Of a DNA stretch of 11,758 nucleotides, positions 1 through 6,166 are shown piece by piece (position 1 is the stretch's first letter; each line of letters begins with the position of its first letter). The position numbers were made by a program, and so were the translations under genes. Below the pieces are notes generated by a model, which saw nothing but the letters and a program-made list of their open reading frames with translations, did no database searches and was not told the DNA's origin. Source of the stretch: an uncultured Bacilli bacterium (GTDB lineage Bacteria; Bacillota_I; Bacilli_A; RF39; UBA660); NCBI GenBank assembly GCA_934096295.1, contig CAKOLL010000016.1:1-11758 (forward strand), read 5' to 3'.

Positions 1-32
1 ACCTTACATATTTATTATACAACATTTTTCTT

Positions 33-72
33 AAAATTAAAAGACTATTAACAAAGTTGTTTGTCAACAGTC
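33..72 (-). terminator. Rho-independent terminator (distal hairpin) of the glycosyltransferase gene
   Basis: Read on the minus strand, GACTGTTGACAAA (72-60) pairs with TTTGTTAATAGTC (55-43) over 13 positions, including two G-U wobbles. It closes a four-base loop CAAC and is followed by TTTTAATTTT (42-33). This is a textbook intrinsic terminator about 20 bases past the glycosyltransferase stop codon. Its first arm contains most of the 18-base sequence shared with the right end of the window. Confidence 0.8.
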
Positions 73-77
73 TGAAA
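60..77 (-). repeat. 18-bp terminator-linker repeat, copy 1
   Basis: On the minus strand this reads TTTCAGACTGTTGACAAA. It is identical to plus-strand positions 11682-11699, and the match ends on both sides. In both copies the sequence starts in the last T residues of a gene-proximal terminator hairpin and runs into the first arm of a second hairpin. The two copies are in inverted orientation because the two genes are transcribed in opposite directions. Confidence 0.85.
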
Positions 78-103
78 GTTGAAGGTTCTTAATCTTCAAC
101 TTT
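75..103. terminator. Proximal hairpin overlapping the glycosyltransferase stop codon
   Basis: AAAGTTGAAG (75-84) and CTTCAACTTT (94-103) form a perfect 10-bp stem around a nine-base loop. The loop contains the TAA stop (91-89) of the minus-strand gene, and the upstream arm encodes its last residues. On the minus strand only three T residues follow before CAGACTG, so it probably works together with the stronger hairpin at 43-72. On the plus strand it is followed by TTTTTGTGTG, so it could also stop transcription entering from the left. Confidence 0.55.
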
Positions 104-1168
104 TTGTGTGCTTTCATATATTTTTAAATTATTTTTAATTCTTTCGTTATTTGGATTTATTTTTAAAGCCAACTTAGCATTCTTAATCGCATTTTTATAG
201 TCACCTAAATTAAAATAAGCTATAGATAATAAATCATTTAATGTTTCATCATAACTAAACACTTCATTTATATAAGTTTTAGGGTTATTCTTAATTTTTA
301 AGGCAAGTTTTGCATACTTACAAACATTTTTATAATCTTCTAAAGTATAATAAAGTAATGTCATTTCTGTATATGGATCCCTTAGATATGTTGCTTCTTT
401 AATTGCTTTTAATAACCACATTTCAGCTTCATCATATCTTCCTAAACTTTTATAGCATCTAGATATGAATCTCATTGATGCACATCTTTCATCTTTCCAT
501 GTTGCTGACTCTAATCTCAAATGTTTTATTAGAGTATCAATTGCATCATTCCATCTTCCATAATACATATACTCACGTCCTAGATAATGCATATTTCTAT
601 CATTTAAAGGATTTTCTTTAACAGATAACTCTAGCAAAGGCAAATAATTTGCCCGTGATTTTTCTCTATCGGGATAATGATTTATTATAACATTATCAGT
701 AAAAATTTGCTTTTCATTGTGATCAAACTCTAGTACCTCATGAACTGGATATATCCACTTACATCCATTTCTTTTATGTATTTTATCAGCATAAAAACTT
801 ATCTTTGGAATATCATTTTCAATATACCAATTATAAACATATTTTAATCTATCAATATCATCATTCCAAATTTTTAAAATTTCATTTTTCCAACCAGGCA
901 TCATTATTTCATCTAAATCTAGAGAAATACATATGTCATATTCATTAGGAATCATTTTTAATGCTTCATTCCTTGCAACATCAAAGCGCCATGGATTTAT
1001 TATTTTTTTCTTAACAACAACTCTATGCTTTCTTAACTTTTCCCTAGTTTTATCAGTTGATCCAGTATCTAAAACAAATATGCCATCAGCATCTTTTACA
1101 GATTCATACCATCTATCTACAAAATTCTCTTCATTTTTGCATATTGCATATACACATATTTTTTTTAT
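89..1168 (-). CDS. Family 2 glycosyltransferase with C-terminal TPR repeats, apparent ATA start
   Basis: Predicted cytoplasmic enzyme that transfers a sugar from a nucleotide-sugar donor. Counting from the ATA codon at 1168, the GT-A fold opens with KKICVYAICKNEE (residues 2-14), followed by LDTGSTDKTRE, WRFDVARNEA and the metal-binding DLDE motif (D84, D86). About four TPR-type helical pairs follow from roughly residue 190, each with the GRWNDA, GRYDEAE or GDYKNA type of turn. The first in-frame ATG (955) lies in the middle of the catalytic domain, at residue 72. Between the upstream in-frame stop (1210-1208) and that ATG there is no ATG, GTG, TTG or CTG codon. AGAAGG (1181-1176) lies seven bases before ATA 1168, which sits where relatives have Met. 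The gene starts 31 bases after the collagen-like gene on the same strand, so that protein is the likely acceptor (inference). About 359 residues. Confidence 0.85.
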   Translation of the reverse strand: MKKICVYAICKNEENFVDRWYESVKDADGIFVLDTGSTDKTREKLRKHRVVVKKKIINPWRFDVARNEALKMIPNEYDICISLDLDEIMMPGWKNEILKIWNDDIDRLKYVYNWYIENDIPKISFYADKIHKRNGCKWIYPVHEVLEFDHNEKQIFTDNVIINHYPDREKSRANYLPLLELSVKENPLNDRNMHYLGREYMYYGRWNDAIDTLIKHLRLESATWKDERCASMRFISRCYKSLGRYDEAEMWLLKAIKEATYLRDPYTEMTLLYYTLEDYKNVCKYAKLALKIKNNPKTYINEVFSYDETLNDLLSIAYFNLGDYKNAIKNAKLALKINPNNERIKNNLKIYESTQKVED

Positions 1169-1199
1169 GATTATACCTTCTTTCTCTAAATTATATAAA

Positions 1200-2096
1200 T
1201 TAATTTCCTAAATATTCTATAATTATCGTAACTGGTGAATTAACAAAATAAGAGTTACTATTAATATTTTTTAAATCTGGTGTTTTTAAATATATACTTT
1301 GTTTTGATAAATTAACTAGATTATATTCGACATTTGTATCTAAAACAACAAGTATACCATCTGCGGTTATTTCTCTAGATACTTCATCAGGTATAAACGC
1401 ACTTGCTCCAATATAAATATTATCAGAATCTTTTGGTTTAAAACCTAAAGCCACAAAATCTTTATTAGAATCAAAATTAGTATCATTTTTTTTAACATAT
1501 GCGTTAACTTTAAATGACACTTTAAAATGTCCAATTTTCCTAAATTTTATTGTGTCGTTTTCCAACATAACAATATTTTTATTATCAATTTCTTTCCTCG
1601 TTAAAGGAAGATTTCCCAATTCTTTAACTTCAATACCATCATTAGTAAAATTATCAATAAATTTTGCTAAATATGCCATTTCTATTAAACTTGGTCCTTG
1701 AGGTCCAGTTGGTCCAATATCTCCTTTTTCGCCTTTTATTCCATCAAAACCTTGTGGAATATAAAAATCTATTGTGTGAGTTTTGCCATCGTAAGTATCT
1801 TCAACTCTAGCTCTAGCATTAGCATCTAAAGTTTCTGTTTTACCTACCAAAATTCTATCTCCATTACCATCGCTACCTTTAGGTATGTAAAAATCTAAAA
1901 TAGCATTGGTATTAGTTCCAGTATTTTGTACTCTAGCTTTTTGATTGGAATTAATTGTGTGGGTTTCTCCAACCTCAATAGTGGCAGGACCAGCTGGCCC
2001 GGTAGGCCCTGGAATAGGCATACAAGCACAGATTGGCCCATCTATTTTTGCACATTCAATTTTTTTTAATGCTTTTTGATAATTATTCATGGTCAT
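1200..2096 (-). CDS. Collagen-like surface protein with BclA-like C-terminal domain
   Basis: 298 residues with a layered design. A short N-terminal segment carries Cys15, Cys23 and Cys25. A first collagen run GPTGPAGPA (30-38) is followed by two copies of a roughly 38-residue unit (40-77 and 82-119), each beginning VGxTxT and ending DFYIPxGxDG. A second collagen run, GIKGEKGDIGPTGPQGP, spans 119-135. A beta-rich C-terminal domain (about 137-298) resembles the jelly-roll trimerisation domains of BclA/C1q-like proteins. There is no classical signal peptide, as in exosporium collagen proteins of Bacillus and Clostridium. A strong SD (AAGGGGG, 2107-2101) precedes ATG 2096; a second in-frame ATG at 2090 is also possible. 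The downstream glycosyltransferase suggests O-glycosylation of the Thr-containing collagen parts (known for BclA, inferred here). Spore-coat versus vegetative surface location is not decided by the sequence. Confidence 0.88.
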   Translation of the reverse strand: MTMNNYQKALKKIECAKIDGPICACMPIPGPTGPAGPATIEVGETHTINSNQKARVQNTGTNTNAILDFYIPKGSDGNGDRILVGKTETLDANARARVEDTYDGKTHTIDFYIPQGFDGIKGEKGDIGPTGPQGPSLIEMAYLAKFIDNFTNDGIEVKELGNLPLTRKEIDNKNIVMLENDTIKFRKIGHFKVSFKVNAYVKKNDTNFDSNKDFVALGFKPKDSDNIYIGASAFIPDEVSREITADGILVVLDTNVEYNLVNLSKQSIYLKTPDLKNINSNSYFVNSPVTIIIEYLGN

Positions 2097-2179
2097 TCAA
2101 CCCCCTTAGGATATAGTATGTTAAAAAGACACATTTAAATAATTACCATGCCTAAAAATGTAAACAAAAAGTAAATTGA

Positions 2180-2208
2180 TTTACATGAGATTTATGACAT
2201 GATATAAT
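2180..2208 (+). promoter_or_regulatory. Sigma-A-type promoter for the 570-residue helical protein
   Basis: TTTACA (2180-2185), a 17-base spacer and a perfect TATAAT (2203-2208) lie 29 bases before the preferred ATG at 2238. The -35 box forms one arm of a small inverted repeat, GTAAAT-TG-ATTTAC (2171-2184), a possible regulator site. I found no equally good promoter for the divergent collagen-like gene in the rest of 2097-2222. Confidence 0.75.
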
Positions 2209-2237
2209 AAATTAAAGATTATATGGAGGTAAATAAG

Positions 2238-3950
2238 ATGAGAGATACGGAAGTGAGCAATAATGCAATTTGTAAATCAATAGAAAAAACAGTTGATGAA
2301 AGAATTCAAACTCTTCTTGAAAGAATTGAAAAAAACAAAGAAAAACTTAATTCAAACACGATTGGATTTGCTGAGAAAATGGGAATAAAAATCACTAACA
2401 AGCAATACGAAGATGAGACGAAAAAATTAACAGAATTAAACCAGGCCTTAGGAAATTTACATTTTTCTGATAGTAGTAATTATAAAATGCCTGAAACATT
2501 CCTTGAAAAATTAAATGATTTGGGAACTTTATTAACAAATGAAGAAATCAATGAAATAAGAAATGTTGTAAATAGCAGTCTAAGAAATGCAAATAAAGAT
2601 AAAAAAGAACAAATAAAGATAGCAAGTTTACAAGTTCAAAAGATATTAAATAAAGTAGGGTTATTATCATCAGGATTCTTAGTAACAGATGGCTTAGAAT
2701 ATAAAAAATCGATGACTTATCAAGATGCTGTTTTAACAGTTGAGAAAAACCTTTTGAAAAAACTTACCCCTGAATATACACCTATTCATAGCGATGAAAA
2801 AGAAATGGAACTTCCTCATAGTGAAAAAATGATGTTAGACTCTATTGAAAAAATGATTGCTAATAAAGATTTTGATCAAACAAAAAGTACTAAAAACATA
2901 ATAGAAAATATTTCTGAAATAAAAGACGCAATGTTATTAAAAGAAAAATGTAGCAAGATTCAACTCAAAATTTCTAATTTAATAAATGAATTAAATTCAA
3001 TAGTTGAAATCAATACTACGGCCATAAAAGAATATTTAACAAAGTTAACAAAAAAATATCAAATAGAATTAAATAAAGCAAATGCATTTTTAGCTAAATT
3101 TGATTTTCAAGACATAAAAAAACAAATTGAAGAAAAGAAAGCAAAAGAAAACCAAGAAGAGATTAAAACAAATGCTATAACAACTTGTGTAAATTTATCA
3201 TATGAACTTGAAAAAGTATTAACAGAAGATCCTAATAATTATCAAAAAATTCAAGAGCTTGAATCTCAAATACATGATTATGCGAATAAATTTGGTTTAG
3301 ACGAAACTCAAATAAATAATGCTAAATCTCAAGGCAAAGCTAAATATCAAGAAGAAGTAACTATACAAAAAAATAAAGTTTTAAAAGAAAAAGAAAGAAT
3401 TGAATATGAAGATGAACTAAAAAAAGGCGTTATGGCAGAACTAAGAGAAGAAGCTATTCGTGAACTTGAACGAAATAATGCATTTGATGAAAACTATGAG
3501 ATTGTAAATGGTGATATCCGTTCAATGGGAATGGATAAAGAAGGTATGATAAGAAGAAAGATGGAAGAATTAATGCAGTTAGCTGAAATGACTCCAGAAG
3601 AAAGAGGTCTTTATGATTTCAAAAAAAGAGGAATAATAAAACCAGATGCTACAATTGATGACTTAACAGCACAACAACTAAATGATATAAGAATTGGCTA
3701 TAGCGATGAATCTTATGAATTTATGGCAGATTACAAAACATGGAAATCTAGAGAAAATGTCAAACCACAAGCCAATACAATTTATAAAGAGTATATAAAA
3801 TATCGTGCCAATTTACAAAATAAAAATGAGTTTTTAAGTTTTTCAGAATATGCAAAACAAAAACATAACTTAGAACAAATGAGTGAAATAATGGTTGACG
3901 CCAATCTAAAAGAAGAAATGTCAGAAACTTTAAAAGGAACAGGTAGATAA
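2238..3950 (+). CDS. Unrecognised 570-residue helical, coiled-coil-rich protein
   Basis: I do not recognise a family. The protein is rich in Lys, Glu, Asn and Ile, with long predicted helical and coiled-coil stretches: an N-terminal TVDERIQTLLERIEKNKEKL segment, a central K/E-rich region roughly at residues 220-400, and LREEAIRELERN further on. A less charged C-terminal part contains YDFKKRGIIKPDATIDDL and a Tyr-rich segment. It has no signal peptide, no membrane segment and only about three Cys, so a cytoplasmic structural or scaffold role is plausible but unproven. An upstream ATG at 2223 exists, but it overlaps the SD GGAGGT (2225-2230). ATG 2238, seven bases after that SD, is the better start. 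The stop TAA overlaps the next gene's ATG by one base, so the two are translationally coupled. Confidence 0.85.
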   Translation: MRDTEVSNNAICKSIEKTVDERIQTLLERIEKNKEKLNSNTIGFAEKMGIKITNKQYEDETKKLTELNQALGNLHFSDSSNYKMPETFLEKLNDLGTLLTNEEINEIRNVVNSSLRNANKDKKEQIKIASLQVQKILNKVGLLSSGFLVTDGLEYKKSMTYQDAVLTVEKNLLKKLTPEYTPIHSDEKEMELPHSEKMMLDSIEKMIANKDFDQTKSTKNIIENISEIKDAMLLKEKCSKIQLKISNLINELNSIVEINTTAIKEYLTKLTKKYQIELNKANAFLAKFDFQDIKKQIEEKKAKENQEEIKTNAITTCVNLSYELEKVLTEDPNNYQKIQELESQIHDYANKFGLDETQINNAKSQGKAKYQEEVTIQKNKVLKEKERIEYEDELKKGVMAELREEAIRELERNNAFDENYEIVNGDIRSMGMDKEGMIRRKMEELMQLAEMTPEERGLYDFKKRGIIKPDATIDDLTAQQLNDIRIGYSDESYEFMADYKTWKSRENVKPQANTIYKEYIKYRANLQNKNEFLSFSEYAKQKHNLEQMSEIMVDANLKEEMSETLKGTGR

Positions 3951-4156
3951 TGGATAATGTAGTAATCGAAGAAAAAAGAAATAAATTAAATTTAGAAATA
4001 AGAAAAATTTTAGCAATCATTGATATGATAGATGGAAATAAAAAAGAATATGAAGACTATGAAACTAATTCTTTAAACGAAATTGGCTTTTTAGATCAAC
4101 AATTAAAACTAGTTAAAGAAATAGAAGATAGATTGGTAGCTATTTTTAAGGATTAG
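3950..4156 (+). CDS. Small 68-residue helical protein coupled to the 570-residue protein
   Basis: The frame begins within TAATG at the end of the preceding gene (one-base overlap), with a weak purine-rich SD (AAAGGAACAGG) inside that gene. The 68 residues read as two amphipathic helices: IEEKRNKLNLEIRKILAIID, a polar turn with GNKKEYEDYE, then IGFLDQQLKLVKEIEDRLVA. There are no Cys, no membrane segment and no signal peptide. Size and coupling suggest an obligate partner or chaperone of the 570-residue protein (inference). No family recognised. It ends with TAG, and no clear terminator follows. Confidence 0.75.
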   Translation: MDNVVIEEKRNKLNLEIRKILAIIDMIDGNKKEYEDYETNSLNEIGFLDQQLKLVKEIEDRLVAIFKD

Positions 4157-4228
4157 CTAAAAATTAAAATATAAAAAGTTTAAAACCGGATATAAAATTA
4201 TTAAAGAAAAAAATATACATAATGGACC

Positions 4229-4312
4229 GTGAAACATTGTAATGAAAAACTAGAAGAAAATTCTTTATTAGAAAGGTATAATGATATATATGAAAAATAC
4301 TTTAAAGACTAA
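4229..4312 (+). other. Possible 27-codon small ORF or gene remnant before the hydrolase operon
   Basis: The 124 bases between 4157 and 4280 contain no long gene. One frame from GTG 4229 to TAA 4312 reads as a coding-like amphipathic helix (NEKLEENSLLERYNDIYEKY) and overlaps the start of the next gene by 32 bases. There is no convincing SD before the GTG. It may be a leader peptide, the tail of a decayed gene, or chance in AT-rich DNA. Confidence 0.2.
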
Positions 4313-4793
4313 CAAAAAATTATTACTAATAATCGATGTTCAAAATAATTTTATAAATCATAATACTAAAAATATACCATTAAAAATAGAAAAGTTAATT
4401 AAAAAAAACAAGTTTGATTACATTGCCTATACCAAGTTTATTAACGATATAAATAGTAGATTTTATAAAGTGTTAAATTACAAAGGATGTATAAGAGATT
4501 ATGATAGAAAAATAGTTTTAGATACAGGTGATAATAAAATATTTAATAAAAAAATTTACTCTGCAGTAAATGATGAATTTAAAACTTACATTAAAGAAAA
4601 TGATATAAACTCAATATTTTTATGTGGTATAGATACAGATGCATGTGTTTTAAAAACCGCAGTTGATTTATTTGAAAACAATATAGATGTAAAAGTAATT
4701 GAACATTGTTGCATGAGTCATTCAGGAAAAAAATATCATAATTATGCTATTAAAATGTTAAAAAAACTAATTGGTAAAGATAATATAATTTAA
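4281..4793 (+). CDS. Isochorismatase-like cysteine hydrolase
   Basis: Member of the isochorismatase/nicotinamidase superfamily, enzymes that cleave amide or vinyl-ether bonds through a Cys nucleophile. The Asp-Lys-Cys triad is visible: D19 in LLLIIDVQNNF, K90 or K91 in NKKIYSA, and C122 in CGIDTDACVLKTA. The region after the nucleophile (VKVIEHCCMSHSG) matches the family, and 170 residues is a normal length. Substrate cannot be read from the sequence; the N-terminal half diverges from canonical PncA, and no clear metal-binding His set is visible. GAAAGG (4271-4276) lies four bases before ATG 4281, and a second in-frame ATG at 4290 is an alternative. It is the first gene of a tight three-gene hydrolase operon; the next ATG is only nine bases after its stop. 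No convincing promoter was found in 4157-4280. Confidence 0.88.
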   Translation: MIYMKNTLKTNKKLLLIIDVQNNFINHNTKNIPLKIEKLIKKNKFDYIAYTKFINDINSRFYKVLNYKGCIRDYDRKIVLDTGDNKIFNKKIYSAVNDEFKTYIKENDINSIFLCGIDTDACVLKTAVDLFENNIDVKVIEHCCMSHSGKKYHNYAIKMLKKLIGKDNII

Positions 4794-4802
4794 GGAGAAA
4801 AA

Positions 4803-5390
4803 ATGAAAACACCTCTAAATTTTCAAAGAACAGAATATGATTGTGGGACCGTATCCCTTTTAAATGCTTTTAGTTATTTATTTGACCGTGAAAAAATACC
4901 AGCTCTATTAGTTAAACAAGTATATAAATATATGCTTGATTGCTATGATGAAAATGGCAATCTCGGTAATGGAGGAACAAGCAAAGATGCAACAAAGAAA
5001 ATAACTAGTTGGATTACAAAATATACAAAAGAAAACAAATTTTGCGTTACATGTGAAAGATTAACATCACATGATGTTAATTATGAAAATATGAAATTTT
5101 GTTTAAAAAATAAAGGAGTTATTTTTGCACGATGTTGGCAAACACAAGAACACTATATAATTATAACTAAGATTAATCGTAATAAAGTTTATGTTTTTGA
5201 TCCTTATTATTTAGATAAAACATATTATGACAAAGACAAACAAGTAAATATTATTTTTAATAAACCATTTACACATAATCGAATAATATCCGTTAAACAA
5301 TTTTTTTCAGAAACACACAAGGATTTTTCTTTGGGACCAATCGAAAATAGAGAATGTGTTTTAATACGAAAGACGAAAGGTGAAACATGA
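4803..5390 (+). CDS. C39-like (papain-fold) cysteine peptidase
   Basis: The 195-residue protein carries the C39-like catalytic set: Q8 (oxyanion hole) and nucleophile C14 in FQRTEYDCGTVSLLNAF, catalytic H117 in QEHYIIITKI, and D133 in YVFDPYY. Canonical C39 domains cut double-glycine leader peptides and are fused to ABC exporters. This one stands alone, has no membrane segment or signal peptide, and no bacteriocin precursor or ABC gene is visible nearby. A cytoplasmic peptidase, amidase or transpeptidase activity is therefore possible (inference). SD GGAG (4794-4797) starts directly after the previous gene's stop, five bases before ATG. The 3' end overlaps the next gene by four bases (ATGA), implying coupled translation and shared function. 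Confidence 0.85.
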   Translation: MKTPLNFQRTEYDCGTVSLLNAFSYLFDREKIPALLVKQVYKYMLDCYDENGNLGNGGTSKDATKKITSWITKYTKENKFCVTCERLTSHDVNYENMKFCLKNKGVIFARCWQTQEHYIIITKINRNKVYVFDPYYLDKTYYDKDKQVNIIFNKPFTHNRIISVKQFFSETHKDFSLGPIENRECVLIRKTKGET

Positions 5391-6103
5391 AAGTAAAAGT
5401 AATAGGTTCAGGAAGTATGTGGACAAAATATAATAGTGCATGCTATCTAATTGATGAAGATATAATGGTGGATTTTCCGAATGGTGCATGTAAATATTTA
5501 TATAGATTAAATATTAAACCCAATAGTATTAATCATATTTTATTAACTCATTTCCATGGTGATCATTATTTTGATATGCCATTTTATATATTAAACAAAT
5601 CCAAAAGTGATAATAAAAAAGTAAATGTTTACTGTTCAAAAGAAGGTAAAAGAAAAATTTACAAAATTGGAAAACTAGCATTTCCAAACTCTTTCAAAGA
5701 AGCTTGCATTGCTACAAATTTATCATATAATTTTAATGACAGTTTCATGATAAATTTATACAAAGTTAACAAATTACTTGTTGATCATGGAAGAATGAAA
5801 CCAGCGTATGGCTACATATTTAACGTTAATGAAAAATATGTCGGATTTACCGGAGATACAGCACTTTGTAAAAATGTGGAAATGATGTCAGAAAAATGTA
5901 GTTATCTATTTTGTGATTGCATGTTAATAAAAGGACATAAAAAACACATGGGAATTGATAATATAAAGTATCTAACTAATAAGTATAAAACATGTATATT
6001 TGTTGTGAGTCATCTTGATGATGAAACCAGAGAATTATTAAAAGAATTGAATATTAAAAATGTTATAGTTCCTGACGATGGTGAAGAATTTACAATTAAC
6101 TAA
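5387..6103 (+). CDS. Metallo-beta-lactamase-fold hydrolase
   Basis: 238 residues with the complete MBL metal site: THFHGDH (HxHxDH), a metal His in LLVDHGR, the bridging Asp in FTGDTALC, and the last His in VVSHLDD. The opening MKVKVIGSGS and the N-terminal layout resemble the RNase Z/phosphodiesterase-like branch more than beta-lactamases. It has no signal peptide, so it is probably cytoplasmic. The start overlaps the preceding peptidase stop (ATGA), and an SD-like AAAGG (5378-5382) lies in that gene. It is the last gene of the three-hydrolase operon, since a new promoter follows at once. Substrate is unknown: a phosphodiester, a thioester or a lactone is possible within this fold. Confidence 0.88.
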   Translation: MKVKVIGSGSMWTKYNSACYLIDEDIMVDFPNGACKYLYRLNIKPNSINHILLTHFHGDHYFDMPFYILNKSKSDNKKVNVYCSKEGKRKIYKIGKLAFPNSFKEACIATNLSYNFNDSFMINLYKVNKLLVDHGRMKPAYGYIFNVNEKYVGFTGDTALCKNVEMMSEKCSYLFCDCMLIKGHKKHMGIDNIKYLTNKYKTCIFVVSHLDDETRELLKELNIKNVIVPDDGEEFTIN

Positions 6104-6118
6104 TATCTTTTTCAAAAG

Positions 6119-6147
6119 TTGTTAATAAAATAATTTTGTATTATAAT
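6119..6147 (+). promoter_or_regulatory. Sigma-A-type promoter for the HD-domain gene
   Basis: TTGTTA (6119-6124), a 17-base spacer and a perfect TATAAT (6142-6147) lie immediately upstream of the HD-domain gene and just after the MBL stop. No hairpin terminator is visible between the two, so read-through from the hydrolase operon could add to expression. Confidence 0.7.
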
Positions 6148-6166
6148 ATTAATACGGAGAAAAATG

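Noticed and set aside
14..42. TTTTAA-17-TATAAT on the minus strand at the left edge, a promoter for a gene beyond the window
   Set aside because: The -35 box is poor, it overlaps the terminator's T run, and the downstream gene is not in view.
933..1211. Plus-strand open frame of 92 codons
   Set aside because: It is the antisense of the glycosyltransferase N-terminal domain, which is clearly conserved on the minus strand; there is no SD.
2112..2120. CATACTATA on the minus strand, like a sigma-K/sigma-E -10 element, upstream of the collagen gene
   Set aside because: The predicted transcript would start inside the SD sequence (2107-2101), and no matching -35 element is seen. Sporulation control is not supported.
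3760..4020. Minus-strand open frame opposite the 570- and 68-residue genes
   Set aside because: Antisense shadow with a hydrophobic, Leu/Phe/Tyr-rich composition typical of reversed A-rich coding DNA.
4140..4170. AT-only inverted repeat ATTTTTA...TAAAAAT at the end of the 68-residue gene as a terminator
   Set aside because: Seven A-T pairs with a nine-base loop would be too weak, and there is no proper T run.
5388..5396. TGA at the end of the peptidase gene as a Trp codon (Mollicutes code)
   Set aside because: Reading through would add only two residues before TAA, and all Trp codons elsewhere are TGG, so the standard code is simpler.
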